From positions 62,001-126,000 of the forward strand of contig JAETSR010000005.1 in assembly GCA_021769555.1 (NCBI GenBank): a stretch of DNA of 64,000 nt, written 5' to 3'. The translations under genes and the position numbers were made by a program. Below, one piece after another: positions 8,950-22,785 of the stretch (the stretch's first letter is position 1; every line of letters begins with the position of its first letter). The DNA is from Clostridiaceae bacterium. GTDB lineage: Bacteria; Bacillota; Clostridia; Oscillospirales; Acutalibacteraceae. The notes below the pieces were generated by a model. It had not been told where the DNA came from and did not search any database. It was given only the letters and a program-made list of their open reading frames with translations.

Positions 8950-11900
8950 TCAGCCCACCTCGGGAGCGGGCTCCTGGGGCTCCGCCATCGGCGGGAAGAC
9001 GGTGCTGTCAGAGGTCCCGCCGCCCAGCTCATCGGGGAAGAGCTCCTCCCTCGGCTCGGCTGTGGACTCCACCTGTACATCGCCGTACATCTTCAGGCCC
9101 GTGCCCGCGGGCACCAGCTTTCCGATGATAACGTTCTCCTTCAGGCCCACCAGCGGGTCCACCTTGCCCTTTATGGCCGCGTCTGTAAGGACCCTTGTGG
9201 TCTCCTGGAAAGACGCTGCCGAGAGGAAAGAGTCTGTGGCGAGAGAGGCCTTTGTGATACCCAGGAGTATCGGGGTATAGGTTGCCTCCCTCAGCTCCGT
9301 CTCCCCCAGGGCTATGCGGCGGCGTATTTCCTCGTTGGCTGTGAGCACCTCGTTCTTGTCCGCCAGGGACGCCACCAGCAGCCCGGTGTCCCCCGCGTCG
9401 TCTATGCGCACCTTTCTGAGCATTTGGCGCACGATTATCTCGATATGCTTGTCGTTGATGTCCACGCCCTGCATACGGTAGGTGCGCTGCACCTCCTGTA
9501 TCAGGTAGTTCTGTACCTCCTCAACGCCGCTTATTGCCAGCACGTCGTGGGGGCTGACGGAACCCTCGGTGATATGCTTGCCCCGCTTGATATACTCGCC
9601 CTCTTTAACGGTCACTCTTGAGCCGAAGGGTATCAGATAGGAGCGGGTCTCGCCGGTCTCGTCGTTTGTCACTACCACGTGGTGGTTGCGCTTTATCTCC
9701 TCGAAGCTCACCCGGCCGTCCAGCTCGTTTATGATAGCTACATGCTTGGGCTTCCTGCCCTCAAAGAGCTCGTCTATGCGGGGAAGACCCTGGGTGATGT
9801 CCTCGGCGCTGGCAACGCCGCCGGTATGGAAGGTGCGCATGGTGAGCTGGGTGCCGGGCTCGCCGATGGACTGGGCGGCGATAATTCCCACAGCCTCCCC
9901 CACCTGCACGGGCTTGCCCGTAGCCAGGGACGCGCCGTAGCAGCGCTTGCACACGCCGTTATGAGCCCGGCAGCTGAGGACCGTGCGTATCTTAATGCGC
10001 TCGGTGCCCCGGTCTATTATGGTGTCGGCGTCGTGGTCGTCCATGAGCTTGTCATGGGAGACCAGCACATTGCCGTCCTCATCACAGTAGTCCTCCACAA
10101 GATACCTGCCCACCAGACGCTCCTTCAAGGGCTCGATGGACTCGGGGCCGGACTTTATCTCAAAGACTTCTATGCCTTCATGGGTCCCGCAGTCCTCCTC
10201 CCGGATGACCACCTCCTGGGAGACGTCCACCAGGCGGCGGGTAAGGTATCCCGAGTCGGCAGTGCGCAGGGCGGTGTCCGTGGTGCCCTTTCTCGCTCCA
10301 CGTGATGAGATAAAGTATTCAAGCACATTAAGTCCCTCACGGTAGTTGGAGCGGATGGGTATCTCAATGGTCTTGCCGGCGGTGTTGGAGATATTGCCGC
10401 GCATGCCGGCCAGCTGGTTCAGGTTGGATATGCTGCCTCGGGCGCCGGAGTCGGCCATCATATAAATCGGGTTATACCTGTCAAGACCCTTCTGCAGCGC
10501 GGAGGCCACGTCCCTTGTGCACTTGTCCCAGACCTTTAAGACAGCCTCATAGCGCTCCCTCTCGGAGAGGTAGCCCTCGCTGTACTCGTCCGCTATCTCG
10601 TTGACCTGCTCCTGGGCCGCGTCTACAAGCACCTTCTTGTCGGCGGGTATGGTGGCGTCGCATACGGCGACGGTGATACCGCTTATAGTTGAATACTTAT
10701 AGCCCTGGGCCTTTATCTCGTCCAGCACCTCCGCGGAGTGCTCGGTGCCGTGCACCTTTATGCAGCGCTCTATAATCGCCTTGAGCTGCTTGGAGCCCAC
10801 AAGGAAGTCTATCTCAAACTTCAGCGCCCCCTCGGGGGTGGAGCGGTCCACATAGCCCAAATCCTGGGGGATGGGGCGGTTGAAAATCATGCGGCCCATA
10901 GTGGTGTCCACAAGGCCCGTGACCTTCCTTCCCCCAAACTCAACCGTGCGGCGCACCTTTATCTTGGCGTGCAGGCCTATCACCTTTGCGTCATAGGCCA
11001 TCATTGCCTCGTCCATATTCCTGAACACCTTGCCCTCCCCGGGCTCGCCGTCCTTCTCAAGGGTAAGGTAGTAGGAGCCCAGCACCATGTCCTGGGTGGG
11101 CACGGCCACGGGCTTGCCGTCCGAGGGCTTTAAAAGGTTATTCGCCGCCAGCATGAGGAACCGGGCCTCAGCCTGGGCCTCTGCGGAGAGGGGCACGTGC
11201 ACGGCCATCTGGTCGCCGTCGAAGTCCGCGTTATATGCCGTACATACCAGGGGGTGCAGCTTAAGGGCCCGGCCCTCCACCAGCACCGGCTCAAAGGCCT
11301 GAATGCCCAAGCGGTGCAGGGTAGGCGCGCGGTTCAGGAGCACCGGGTGGTTCTTGATGACTACCTCCAAAGCGTCCCACACCTCGGACTTTGCCCGCTC
11401 CACAGACTTCCTGGCGGCTTTTATATTGTTCACAACGCCGGTCTCAACCAGCCGCTTCATAACAAATGGCTTAAAGAGCTCAAGGGCCATCTCCTTCGGC
11501 AGGCCGCACTGGTACATCTTAAGCTCCGGGCCCACAACTATAACCGAGCGCCCGGAGTAGTCCACGCGCTTGCCAAGAAGGTTCTGCCTGAAACGCCCCT
11601 GCTTGCCCTTGAGCATGTCTGAAAGGGATTTCAGCGGCCTGTTATTGGGGCCGGTAACGGGCCGTCCCCGCCTGCCGTTATCTATGAGCGCGTCCACGGC
11701 CTCCTGGAGCATACGCTTCTCGTTGCGCACTATAATGTCCGGCGCGCCCAGCTCCAAGAGCCTCTTTAGGCGGTTATTTCTGTTTATAACCCTTCTGTAC
11801 AGGTCGTTAAGGTCGCTTGTGGCAAAGCGCCCGCCGTCCAGCTGGACCATTGGGCGTATATCCGGGGGTATCACCGGCACCACGTCCAGTATCATCCACT

Positions 11901-12570
11901 CAGGGCGGTTGCCAGAGGCCTTGAAGGACTCCACCACCTCAAGGCGCTTCAATATGCGCATACGCTTCTGGCCGCTGGCAGCCTCAAGCTCTTCACGGAG
12001 CTGGGCCGAAAGCTTCTCGGGGTCTATCTCCGAAAGGAGCTCCTTTATGGCCTCGGCGCCCATTGAGGCCTTGAAGTCGTCCTCATATTTCTCCCTTAAG
12101 TCCCTGTACTCCTTCTCGGTGAGGGTCTGCATTTTTGTGAGCTCCCGCACGTCGCCGGGGTCTGTGACTATATACAGGGCAAAGTACAGCACCTTCTCGA
12201 GAATCCTGGGGGAGATGTCAAGTATCAGGCCCATGCGGCTTGGTATGCCCTTAAAGTACCAGATATGGGATACAGGGGCTGCAAGCTCGATATGGCCCAT
12301 GCGCTCCCTTCTCACCTTGCTCCTGGTGACCTCCACCCCGCAGCGGTCGCATATCTTGCCCTTGTATCTTATGCGCTTATACTTTCCGCAGTGGCACTCC
12401 CAGTCCTTTGTGGGCCCAAATATCCTCTCACAGAACAGGCCGTCGCGCTCGGGCTTTAATGTGCGGTAGTTTATAGTCTCGGGCTTTTTGACCTCGCCGT
12501 GGGACCACTCCCGGATTTTCTCAGGGGAAGCCAGGCCTATCTTTATAGACTCAAATGTGTTAAATTCCAT
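8950..12570 (-). CDS. rpoC: RNA polymerase beta' subunit
   Basis: Largest catalytic subunit of RNA polymerase, 1206 residues. The N-terminal zinc ribbon [20 protein letters not shown] (about 59-78), the catalytic magnesium loop NADFDGD, and the trigger-loop region near [15 protein letters not shown] are all present. It starts 29 bases after the rpoB stop on the same strand. The C-terminus ends in a short Pro/Glu-rich tail. No anomaly in length or active site. Confidence 0.98.
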   Translation of the reverse strand: MEFNTFESIKIGLASPEKIREWSHGEVKKPETINYRTLKPERDGLFCERIFGPTKDWECHCGKYKRIRYKGKICDRCGVEVTRSKVRRERMGHIELAAPVSHIWYFKGIPSRMGLILDISPRILEKVLYFALYIVTDPGDVRELTKMQTLTEKEYRDLREKYEDDFKASMGAEAIKELLSEIDPEKLSAQLREELEAASGQKRMRILKRLEVVESFKASGNRPEWMILDVVPVIPPDIRPMVQLDGGRFATSDLNDLYRRVINRNNRLKRLLELGAPDIIVRNEKRMLQEAVDALIDNGRRGRPVTGPNNRPLKSLSDMLKGKQGRFRQNLLGKRVDYSGRSVIVVGPELKMYQCGLPKEMALELFKPFVMKRLVETGVVNNIKAARKSVERAKSEVWDALEVVIKNHPVLLNRAPTLHRLGIQAFEPVLVEGRALKLHPLVCTAYNADFDGDQMAVHVPLSAEAQAEARFLMLAANNLLKPSDGKPVAVPTQDMVLGSYYLTLEKDGEPGEGKVFRNMDEAMMAYDAKVIGLHAKIKVRRTVEFGGRKVTGLVDTTMGRMIFNRPIPQDLGYVDRSTPEGALKFEIDFLVGSKQLKAIIERCIKVHGTEHSAEVLDEIKAQGYKYSTISGITVAVCDATIPADKKVLVDAAQEQVNEIADEYSEGYLSERERYEAVLKVWDKCTRDVASALQKGLDRYNPIYMMADSGARGSISNLNQLAGMRGNISNTAGKTIEIPIRSNYREGLNVLEYFISSRGARKGTTDTALRTADSGYLTRRLVDVSQEVVIREEDCGTHEGIEVFEIKSGPESIEPLKERLVGRYLVEDYCDEDGNVLVSHDKLMDDHDADTIIDRGTERIKIRTVLSCRAHNGVCKRCYGASLATGKPVQVGEAVGIIAAQSIGEPGTQLTMRTFHTGGVASAEDITQGLPRIDELFEGRKPKHVAIINELDGRVSFEEIKRNHHVVVTNDETGETRSYLIPFGSRVTVKEGEYIKRGKHITEGSVSPHDVLAISGVEEVQNYLIQEVQRTYRMQGVDINDKHIEIIVRQMLRKVRIDDAGDTGLLVASLADKNEVLTANEEIRRRIALGETELREATYTPILLGITKASLATDSFLSAASFQETTRVLTDAAIKGKVDPLVGLKENVIIGKLVPAGTGLKMYGDVQVESTAEPREELFPDELGGGTSDSTVFPPMAEPQEPAPEVG

Positions 12571-12599
12571 AGCTGCCGTCCTCTTCCTTTCCAGTTAGC

Positions 12600-16325
<3,726 letters not shown>

Positions 16326-16386
16326 TAGGCACAGCCACTCCTATCCTTAAAAATATACAAAAAATCGGTTTTTCCGCGTTATCCTC

Positions 16387-16416
16387 TTGACACCTGTACT
16401 CCCGGTGTGCTATACT
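16387..16416 (+). promoter_or_regulatory. Plus-strand promoter inside the rpoB leader region
   Basis: TTGACA (16387-16392) and TATACT (16411-16416) with an 18-base spacer. It points away from rpoB and toward the GNAT gene at 16584, across the rpoB promoter. Confidence 0.65.
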
Positions 16417-16465
16417 GTCTGTAAAGTACAAGAGGACATTTTTACCGATGATGATACAGTATATT

Positions 16466-16494
16466 ATTGTAAACCTCATCTCCCCAGTTGTCAA
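16466..16494 (-). promoter_or_regulatory. Promoter of rpoBC
   Basis: TTGACA (16494-16489) and TACAAT (16471-16466), spacer 17, minus strand. This gives an rpoB leader of about 130 bases. Confidence 0.85.
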
Positions 16495-16534
16495 GCCCTC
16501 CTGTGAAATTTTTGCAGCTTTTTTTCAATTTTTC

Positions 16535-16564
16535 CCTTTCTGTGGCGGCAGAAAGGCATTTTTT
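16535..16564 (+). terminator. Intrinsic terminator ahead of the GNAT gene
   Basis: Hairpin CCTTTCTG/CAGAAAGG with loop TGGCGG, followed by six T residues on the plus strand. It lies between a plus-strand promoter and the GNAT start codon. Confidence 0.75.
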
Positions 16565-16583
16565 ATGTGAAAGGGGCATTACC

Positions 16584-17108
16584 ATGGCTGTTACAGTGAG
16601 AGCGGCCCTTGAGAAAGACCTCAAATCCATAGGCAGTCTCTACGGCGCCGTATGCGATGCCCTTCAGGGCAGGCCCTATAATCCCGGCTGGTCCAGGGAC
16701 GGCTTCCCCACTGTTGACTGCGCCCGGGAGTACCTTCAAAACGGTGCTCTGCTCATAGCCCTGGATGGTGCCGAACCCGCAGGCTCCGTGGGCCTCACCC
16801 AAAACCCCAGCGCCGAAGACGGCTTCGAGAACGCCCCCGCCTTTGACGAAAAAATCTGGTACATCCACGTCCTCGCCGTCCACCCCTCCCGCCAGCGCCG
16901 TGGCATAAGCTCTCTGCTCCTTCGCGCCGCCGAGGACTACGCCCGCTCCCAAAGCGCCCATACCATGCGCCTTTACGTTTGGGAGGGCAACTCCCCGGCC
17001 ATCCGCGCCTATGAAAAGGCCGGGTACTCCTGCGCACAGCAGGGCGTGGACATCGGCCTTGCAGAGTTTGGACTCCCCCGCTTCTCCCTCTACGAAAAAT
17101 CCCTATAA
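16584..17108 (+). CDS. GNAT family N-acetyltransferase
   Basis: Predicted acetyltransferase of 174 residues. The acetyl-CoA-binding motif A reads VLAVHPSRQRRGISSLLL (about 97-114), followed by MRLYVWEGNSPAIRAYEKAGY, the usual motif B. ATG at 16584 has AAAGGGG upstream; the open frame extends further 5' but without a ribosome site. An intrinsic terminator follows at 17123. The acceptor substrate is not predictable from sequence. Confidence 0.85.
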   Translation: MAVTVRAALEKDLKSIGSLYGAVCDALQGRPYNPGWSRDGFPTVDCAREYLQNGALLIALDGAEPAGSVGLTQNPSAEDGFENAPAFDEKIWYIHVLAVHPSRQRRGISSLLLRAAEDYARSQSAHTMRLYVWEGNSPAIRAYEKAGYSCAQQGVDIGLAEFGLPRFSLYEKSL

Positions 17109-17122
17109 CCAAAATAAAAACA

Positions 17123-17148
17123 CCCGCCCGGGTCTACCCCAGGCGGGC
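17123..17148. terminator. Bidirectional terminator
   Basis: CCCGCC/GGCGGG hairpin with TTCTTATTT on the plus side and TTTTTATTTT on the minus side. It separates the convergent GNAT gene and the small gene at 17159. Confidence 0.8.
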
Positions 17149-17158
17149 TTCTTATTTG

Positions 17159-17359
17159 TCACTTAGTCAGATAATATTTCTCTCCGGCCTGGGATATGGT
17201 CTTCTCCCGAAGCATCATCCCTATCAGCCCCGGGTACTCCCTGTCGCCCTTTGCAACTCCCGCAGCCTCAAGGTCCACCGCCGTCTCCTTAGAAACCGCC
17301 CCCGCCTTGCGGAGCTTTTCCATTATCCGCTTGCGTTTGAGTATCACCAAAGGCACCAT
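17159..17359 (-). CDS. Small hypothetical protein, possibly winged-helix-like
   Basis: 66 residues, basic N-terminus (MVPLVILKRKR), then helix-rich sequence with LRKAGAVSKETAVDLEAAGV and a C-terminal QAGEKYYLTK that resembles the wing of small DNA-binding proteins. A good ribosome site (GAGGAGG) lies 8 bases before the ATG. It follows the DUF1062 gene by 18 bases on the same strand, so the two are probably cotranscribed. I do not recognise the family. Confidence 0.6.
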   Translation of the reverse strand: MVPLVILKRKRIMEKLRKAGAVSKETAVDLEAAGVAKGDREYPGLIGMMLREKTISQAGEKYYLTK

Positions 17360-17377
17360 GCCCCTCGCCTCCTCACA

Positions 17378-17686
17378 TCATTTTCCCAGCTCATATCCCA
17401 GCCCCTTCAAAAAGCCCCGGTCGCCCGCGTATTCCACAGCAAGCTTCCGGTCATTCTCAAGGAACCTATCGTACAGCTCAGGCGGTATTCTCTCTGGCGG
17501 CACCCGCTCATAGATGGGCACGTTCAGCGTGCGGCCGCACTTTTCACAGCGGTATATCAGCCACACGTCCAGCCTCCTGCCGTTGGCGTTTACCCGGAAT
17601 TTCCCCGAGCATACGAAGGATTTTTTCTTTCCGCAGCCGCCGCAGCGGCGTATTATCGTACAGTTTTTTCTCTTTGCATAGCTCAT
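17378..17686 (-). CDS. DUF1062 family zinc-ribbon protein
   Basis: 102 residues. Two Cys pairs, CGGCGKKKSFVC and CEKCGRTLNVPI, form a likely zinc ribbon; the FRVNANGRRLDVWLIYRC segment between them is the recognisable core of DUF1062 proteins of Firmicutes. No function is established for the family as far as I know. The gene is upstream of the small gene at 17159. The ribosome site (GAGAAG) is modest. Confidence 0.8.
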   Translation of the reverse strand: MSYAKRKNCTIIRRCGGCGKKKSFVCSGKFRVNANGRRLDVWLIYRCEKCGRTLNVPIYERVPPERIPPELYDRFLENDRKLAVEYAGDRGFLKGLGYELGK

Positions 17687-17879
17687 GGCGTCTTCTCAGT
17701 AGAACCCTCTGCGCCAGGCTATTGCATATTAACTTTTAGTTTCTACTTTCTCTTTCTTTTACTCTTTGGATTTGCAATAGCCGCGCTATGCAAACCGCTT
17801 TGGTTCACGTCCCCGCAAAACAAAATCACACTCTCTTTTTGATTATATTTTTAGTATATTTACGGCCTCCAGCGGGGAT

Positions 17880-17933
17880 GGGGCTTTGCCCCCTCCACCC
17901 CCACCACCTTTGAAAAGGTGGACGAAACTTTTA
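17880..17933. repeat. Intergenic dispersed repeat, copy A
   Basis: GGGGCTTTGCCCC hairpin, then a CCACCTTTGAAAAGGTGG hairpin, then ACGAAACTTTTA. It shares layout and the tail (hairpin then GAC-AAACTTTTA) with copy B at 48951-49001. Its last three bases are the stop codon of the Rrf2 gene. The rest of the gap 17687-17879 is AT-rich with an imperfect inverted repeat near 17774-17796 and nothing else I can name. Confidence 0.65.
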
Positions 17934-18338
17934 CCCTTTCTCCTCCGTGCAGCCGCATATCACGTCAAAGGTGTACGCCCCCAGCTCTCTCCTCACCGTA
18001 TCGCTGACCTTCTCATAGATATTGTGCAGCTTGCAGTGCTCCCGCCCGCAGCTGTACTCCTCCTTCTGACACCGGCTCAGCATATACGGCCCCTCCACGC
18101 TCTCTATCACCTGCAAAAGCGTTATTTCCCCCGCCGGCCGCGCCAGGCTGTAACCGCCCTTCACGCCCTTAAAAGAGCATACCATCCCCGCCCCAACCAG
18201 GCCCCGGAGTATCTTCAGGCAGAACCGAAGGGGTATCTGCATATTCTCCGAAATGGTCTTCGCGTCCCACCGGCCGGGGTTCCTCGTCAGGTATTCAACT
18301 ATCCGAACGGCGTAGTCCGCCTCCAATGTCATTACCAC
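17931..18338 (-). CDS. Rrf2 family transcriptional regulator
   Basis: 135-residue winged-helix regulator of the IscR/NsrR/CymR type. The N-terminal helix-turn-helix carries the typical LEADYAVRIVEYL and GGYSLARPAGEITLLQVIE. Three Cys residues in SRCQKEEYSCGREHC (about 88-102) sit where IscR/NsrR bind an iron-sulphur cluster, so redox or iron-sulphur sensing is likely by family analogy. The start may be GTG 18338 or ATG 18332; both have weak sites. It follows the small membrane gene by 7 bases. Its stop codon lies in a dispersed repeat. Confidence 0.9.
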   Translation of the reverse strand: MVMTLEADYAVRIVEYLTRNPGRWDAKTISENMQIPLRFCLKILRGLVGAGMVCSFKGVKGGYSLARPAGEITLLQVIESVEGPYMLSRCQKEEYSCGREHCKLHNIYEKVSDTVRRELGAYTFDVICGCTEEKG

Positions 18339-18345
18339 TTGGCCG

Positions 18346-18600
18346 TCACTCTTCCTCGTCCTTTATGTCAATATTCAGCCTGTCCTTCCGGTACCAGATA
18401 AGCTCGCATATAAGCCAGCCCACGCTGAAGCCCAGCGCCATGATAAAGCCCGTCAGGAACTTGTCGCTCCCCACGCACCAGACCACCAGCTCAGTAAGTA
18501 TAATATTTCTTATAAATGCCAGCGCAAACTCAAAGGCCTTCTCCTTCATGTACTTCTTCATCCTGAATTTCTTCTTCTCCTCAGGCGTAAACGCGCCCAT
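18346..18600 (-). CDS. Small membrane protein with two transmembrane segments
   Basis: 84 residues. A charged N-terminus (PEEKKKFRMKKYMKEKA) is followed by two hydrophobic segments (about 25-43 and 48-67) and an acidic tail. ATG is preceded by GGGGAG at 7 bases. It lies downstream of rpoD through a 55-codon small gene and upstream of the Rrf2 gene, all on one strand. I do not recognise the family. Confidence 0.65.
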   Translation of the reverse strand: MGAFTPEEKKKFRMKKYMKEKAFEFALAFIRNIILTELVVWCVGSDKFLTGFIMALGFSVGWLICELIWYRKDRLNIDIKDEEE

Positions 18601-18602
18601 AT

Positions 18603-18770
18603 TTATCTCCCCTTCCTCAGCTTACGGTATTCTTCTCTCAATTCACTGTTTTCCTCTATGGCAATATCATTCAGCACCCTGTCCTGATGTGCCTCAACAG
18701 CCGCTAAAATCAGAAGCGCCGCAAATACCGCCCCGGCCAAAAATAGAGCGATAAGAGCAGGCCTGCTCAC
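18603..18770 (-). CDS. Short single-pass membrane protein (55 codons)
   Basis: GTG start 2 bases after the rpoD stop codon, TAA at 18605-18603, just upstream of the next gene. The product has a hydrophobic helix (about residues 5-24) followed by a charged helix ending SELREEYRKLRKGR. The open frame fills the gap exactly and its end supplies the ribosome site of the next gene, which supports translation coupling. Its own ribosome site is weak (AAGGAC). Function unknown. Confidence 0.5.
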   Translation of the reverse strand: MSRPALIALFLAGAVFAALLILAAVEAHQDRVLNDIAIEENSELREEYRKLRKGR

Positions 18771-18772
18771 GC

Positions 18773-19855
18773 TCAGTCCAGAAAGTCCTTGAGCTTCTTG
18801 CTCCGGCTGGGGTGCCGCAGCTTCCTTAAAGCCTTCGCCTCTATCTGCCTTATACGCTCCCTGGTGACGTTGAACTCCTTGCCTACCTCCTCCAGTGTCC
18901 GGGACCGCCCATCTTCAAGGCCGAACCTGAGCCTTAATACCTTCTCCTCCCTGGGGGTCAGGGAATCGAGGACGTTCCCCAGGGTCTCCTTGAGAAGCGT
19001 CAGGCTCGCCGCGTCCTGTGGGGCGGGGGCGTCCGCGTCCTCTATGAAATCCCCCAGATGGCTGTCCTCCTCCTCGCCTATGGGCGTCTCCATGGACACG
19101 GGCTCCTGGGCCACGCGCATTATCTCCCGCACCTTGTCCACCGGCATTTCCAGCTCCTCGGCTATCTCGTCGGCGCTGGGCTCCCTGCCGTTTACGTGCA
19201 ACAGCTGGTTATTCGCTTTCTTCACCTTGTTTATGGTCTCCACCATATGCACGGGAATCCGTATGGTCCTAGCCTGGTCGGCTATTGCCCGGGTTATGGC
19301 CTGGCGTATCCACCAGGTGGCGTAGGTGGAGAACTTGAAGCCCTTGGTGTAGTCGAACTTCTCAACCGCCTTTATAAGCCCCAGGTTGCCCTCCTGTATC
19401 AGGTCCAGAAACTGCATTCCCCGGCCCAGATATCTCTTCGCTATGCTCACCACCAGGCGGAGGTTTGCCTCGGAAAGGCGCTTCTTGGCCGCGTCGTCGC
19501 CGTTGGTTATGCGCACGGCAAGGTCCACCTCCTCCTCGGGGGTCAGAAGGGGCACCCGGCCTATCTCTTTCAGATACACCTTTACAGGGTCGTCGATGGT
19601 TATCCCCTCGCCGCCCTCCAGCTCGACCTCCCCGGCCTTCACAAGGTCGTTCTCGTCCAGCTGCATTTCGTCGAAATCCTCGACTATCTCCACGCCCTGG
19701 CTCTCCAGGGTGTCGTAGAACTTCTCTATCTGCTCCGGGTCAAAGTCCAGCTCCCCCAAAGCGTCCAGTATCTCCTTGGTGCTCAGCTGCCCCTTGGCCT
19801 TTCCTATCTCCACCAGGTCCCTTATAACAGTCTTCTTATCCGGCTGTGCGCTCAT
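18773..19855 (-). CDS. rpoD: Primary sigma factor SigA/RpoD
   Basis: Housekeeping sigma-70 factor, 360 residues, the short Firmicutes form. Region 1.1-like N-terminus, then region 2 ([41 protein letters not shown]), region 3 and region 4 with the helix-turn-helix [20 protein letters not shown]. It stands downstream of dnaG, giving the classic macromolecular-synthesis order. The many TTGACA/TATAAT pairs in this window are its expected targets. Confidence 0.98.
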   Translation of the reverse strand: MSAQPDKKTVIRDLVEIGKAKGQLSTKEILDALGELDFDPEQIEKFYDTLESQGVEIVEDFDEMQLDENDLVKAGEVELEGGEGITIDDPVKVYLKEIGRVPLLTPEEEVDLAVRITNGDDAAKKRLSEANLRLVVSIAKRYLGRGMQFLDLIQEGNLGLIKAVEKFDYTKGFKFSTYATWWIRQAITRAIADQARTIRIPVHMVETINKVKKANNQLLHVNGREPSADEIAEELEMPVDKVREIMRVAQEPVSMETPIGEEEDSHLGDFIEDADAPAPQDAASLTLLKETLGNVLDSLTPREEKVLRLRFGLEDGRSRTLEEVGKEFNVTRERIRQIEAKALRKLRHPSRSKKLKDFLD

Positions 19856-19895
19856 TTCAATACCATTCCTTTCTATATTTCCCCTGCACTGTCCT

Positions 19896-21665
19896 TTATG
19901 CCTTCTTCTTTCTCAGGTCCTGAAGGTACTCCCTCACCTCGTCCGGGCTCGCCGTCCTGCTCCACTCCTCGGTGCCCTCCTTCCGGGCCGCCTCGTCCAG
20001 AGCCAGGATATACGCCCTCGCGTCCCGCTCTCCGGGAGGCGCCTCCTGGGTCGAGGCCAGTATCCCGCTGAAAAGTGCCGCCTCCTCCCCGGTCAGAATC
20101 TCGCCAATGTCTGTCATAGTCACCGTATCTTGTATCATTCTACCCAATATGGCATTATATACTCTGCGGTACTCCGGAGTGATGAATTTTTCAGGCGGAC
20201 AGCTCTTTTCAAGGGCCTTCGCCGCCTCCTGGTGCCTGAAAAGGTAGGCTATCAGCCCCCTCTGGGCCACTTCTTCCTTTATCTGACCCTCCTTATACAG
20301 GGGCCGCCCGCCAAAGCCTGGAAGCTGCACCTTCATCTGGCTCTCCCTGAGCTTTCTCTCCTCCCGGCGCCGCTCCCTTCCGGAGAGCCTGCCCACTGTC
20401 TCCAGTATGCGCTCCTTATGCACCCCGGTCTCCTCCGCGAGCCGCCCGGCGTATACGTCCTGCTCCATGGGGTCCCTTATGCTCAAAAGCACCGTTCCCG
20501 CCGCCTCGTTAAGATACCTGACCCGGCCCTCGTCGGTGTCAAGGTCGAACTGCTCCCGGAGGCTCTGCAGCCTGTACTCCACGTCGGTGCCGCCCTTTTC
20601 AAGCAGCTGCCTGAAGCGCTCCGGGCCGTCCTTGCCATAGTTTTTCATGAACTCGTCCGGGTCCTTCCCCCCGGGCACGGTCACCACCCTCACCCGAAGG
20701 CCCGCCCCTTTCAGTATGGGTATGGCCCTCGCCGTGGCCCTCCGGCCGGCGGCGTCCGAGTCATAGCATATCACCGCCTCATCGGCATAGCGCTTCATTA
20801 TCAGCGCCTGCTCCTCGGTCAGAGACGTGCCCAGGGAGGCTATGGCGTTTGTAAACCCCGCCCTGTGCAGCGCTATCACGTCCATATACCCCTCGGCCAG
20901 TATCAGCTGCCTGCTCCCTGAATTTTTCGCAAGGTTCATGGCGAATAGCCCGCTGCTCTTATGGTACACCGGCGTATCAGAGGTGTTTATATACTTCGGC
21001 TTCTCGTCTGTGAGTATCCTGCCCCCGAAGGCCACCACGTTCCCCCTCAGGTCAAATATGGGGAACATCACCCGGCCCCTGTACCTGTCGTACAGATTCC
21101 CCCTCTGGGAGACCCTTGCCATGTCCGACTGGGTGAGCTCCTCCTGCCTGTAGCCCTTCTTTCTCAGGTGGTTCACAAGGCCGTACCCGCTCTCCGGGGC
21201 GTACCCCAGGCCGAAATGCTTTATAGTCGCCGGGTCCAGCCCCCTGCCGAGCAGGTACTCAAGCCCCGCCCGGCCCTCCGGGGAGATAAGGGTGCTGTAG
21301 AAAAACCGCCCGGACTCCCTGTTAATCTCCAATATGCGCATACGCAGCTTTGACATGCTGTCGTCAACGCCGGCCTCGGGCACCTGCATTCCCGCCCGCT
21401 GGGCAAGCCATTTCACCGCGTCCAGAAAGTCCAGCCGCTCGGCCTCCATGACGAAGTTCACAACTCCCCCGCCCTTATTGCACCCGAAGCAGTAGTATGA
21501 GTTATTCTCAGGGTATACGTGGAAGGAGGGCGTTTTCTCGCTGTGGAACGGGCAAAGGCCCACAAGGCTCCTGCCCGCCCGGCGGAGGCGGACATAGCTC
21601 CCGGCTATATCCTCAATGGAGCTTCGCCCCTCAAGCTCCCGCAAAAACTCAGGCGGGAAAGCCAT
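19896..21665 (-). CDS. dnaG: DNA primase
   Basis: Synthesises RNA primers for replication. 589 residues. N-terminal zinc finger [11 protein letters not shown]...CFGCNKGG (about 38-62), RNA polymerase domain with the TOPRIM acidic motif [12 protein letters not shown] and DSDAAG, and a C-terminal helicase-interaction region. It lies between dgt and rpoD with short gaps. Confidence 0.97.
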   Translation of the reverse strand: MAFPPEFLRELEGRSSIEDIAGSYVRLRRAGRSLVGLCPFHSEKTPSFHVYPENNSYYCFGCNKGGGVVNFVMEAERLDFLDAVKWLAQRAGMQVPEAGVDDSMSKLRMRILEINRESGRFFYSTLISPEGRAGLEYLLGRGLDPATIKHFGLGYAPESGYGLVNHLRKKGYRQEELTQSDMARVSQRGNLYDRYRGRVMFPIFDLRGNVVAFGGRILTDEKPKYINTSDTPVYHKSSGLFAMNLAKNSGSRQLILAEGYMDVIALHRAGFTNAIASLGTSLTEEQALIMKRYADEAVICYDSDAAGRRATARAIPILKGAGLRVRVVTVPGGKDPDEFMKNYGKDGPERFRQLLEKGGTDVEYRLQSLREQFDLDTDEGRVRYLNEAAGTVLLSIRDPMEQDVYAGRLAEETGVHKERILETVGRLSGRERRREERKLRESQMKVQLPGFGGRPLYKEGQIKEEVAQRGLIAYLFRHQEAAKALEKSCPPEKFITPEYRRVYNAILGRMIQDTVTMTDIGEILTGEEAALFSGILASTQEAPPGERDARAYILALDEAARKEGTEEWSRTASPDEVREYLQDLRKKKA

Positions 21666-21688
21666 TGAAACTCCTCCTCTCTATCGTC

Positions 21689-22684
21689 TCAGGCCTGGCT
21701 CCAGGCCTTTGGGATGAACAGGTCGCTGTAGGTCTTCACGGCGTAAAGGTCGCTCATTCCCGCCACGTAATCCATGGAGGCGGTCTCGGCGCCGTCCTCC
21801 CCGGCTATCCTCTGCATATACTCCGGCAGGCGCTCCGGGTCCAGGAAATAGTTATAAAGGCTCTCCATAATATGGGGCACCTTGCGCTCCTCGCTTTTGG
21901 CGTACTCGTTTTTGTACACCGCCTGGTGCATGAACTTATGAAGGGCCTCATAGGCCTCAAAGTCCCCGGGGGCCATCTGTATCACGCCGTCCCCGCTGCT
22001 GTTTACAACGGAGTGTATAAGGGATGTGATTCGCCTGGTCTTGCTGTCCCCCAGCTGCTCTGAGATGTCCCGGGGAATATCCCCCTCTCTCATTACCCCC
22101 GCTCTGACGGCGTCGTCTATGTCATGGTTTATGTAGGCTATCCTGTCCGCAATGCGCACTATCCTCCCCTCGGCGGTGGCGGGCTGTGTGCCCTCCGTAT
22201 GGCAGACCACGCCGTTTCGCACCTCCCAGGAGAGGTTCAGCCCCTGCCCCTCCTTCTCAAGCCTGTCCACCACCCTGAGGCTCTGCCTGTAATGCTTAAA
22301 GTGCCCCAGGCTGCCAAGAGCCCTCTCCCCGGCGTGGCCGAAGGGGGTATGCCCCAGGTCGTGGGCCAGGGCTATGGCCTCGGTCAAATCCTCGTTCAGG
22401 CGCAGCGCCCGGGCGATGGTCCTGGCTATCTGAGAGACCTCCAGGGTGTGGGTAAGCCGCGTGCGGTAGTGGTCCCCCTGGGGGGACAGGAATACCTGTG
22501 TCTTGGTTTTCAGCCTTCTGAAGGACTTGCAGTGGATGACCCTGTCCCGGTCCCGCTGAAAAATCGTGCGAAGGGGGCACTCCTCCTCAGGGTACGCCCT
22601 CCCCCGGGACTCGGCCGCCCTTGCCGCCCACGGGGCCAGCGTGCGGCGCTCCAGCTCCTCTGTCTCTTCTCTCACAGTCATCAT
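21689..22684 (-). CDS. dgt: dGTP triphosphohydrolase-like HD-domain protein
   Basis: HD-superfamily dNTP triphosphohydrolase of 331 residues. Metal-binding HD residues are in RLTHTLEVSQ, LAHDLGHTPFGHAGE and VRIADRIAYINHDIDDA. The short Firmicutes type often sits upstream of dnaG-rpoD, as here. The start reads MMTV with GGGAGG upstream. The 100-base upstream gap holds no promoter I can assign with confidence. Confidence 0.9.
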   Translation of the reverse strand: MMTVREETEELERRTLAPWAARAAESRGRAYPEEECPLRTIFQRDRDRVIHCKSFRRLKTKTQVFLSPQGDHYRTRLTHTLEVSQIARTIARALRLNEDLTEAIALAHDLGHTPFGHAGERALGSLGHFKHYRQSLRVVDRLEKEGQGLNLSWEVRNGVVCHTEGTQPATAEGRIVRIADRIAYINHDIDDAVRAGVMREGDIPRDISEQLGDSKTRRITSLIHSVVNSSGDGVIQMAPGDFEAYEALHKFMHQAVYKNEYAKSEERKVPHIMESLYNYFLDPERLPEYMQRIAGEDGAETASMDYVAGMSDLYAVKTYSDLFIPKAWSQA

Positions 22685-22785
22685 AAGCGTGCCTCCCTGT
22701 GTTCTCTCTCAAACTTATTCCCTGACTGTATATACGCTTTTTTTAAGAAAAATACTTTTCTCCCCCGAAAAAATTTTTCAAAAGC

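Larger units (their letters stand above)
16423..16564 (+). ncRNA. Candidate short leader or small RNA antisense to the rpoB promoter region
   Basis: A transcript from the promoter at 16387-16416 would run about 140 bases and meet an intrinsic terminator at 16535-16564. It holds no open frame of note. It could be a stand-alone small RNA antisense to the start of the rpoB transcript, or an attenuated leader of the GNAT gene that begins 20 bases later. The sequence alone does not decide. Confidence 0.4.

Noticed and set aside
17687-17879. Small gene or CRISPR-like repeat in the AT-rich gap
   Set aside because: No open frame with a ribosome site and no regularly spaced repeats; only an imperfect inverted repeat near 17774-17796.
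22685-22785. Promoter of the dgt-dnaG-rpoD cluster
   Set aside because: The gap is AT-rich with TTGAAA-like and TATTTT-like strings, but no pair has convincing spacing.
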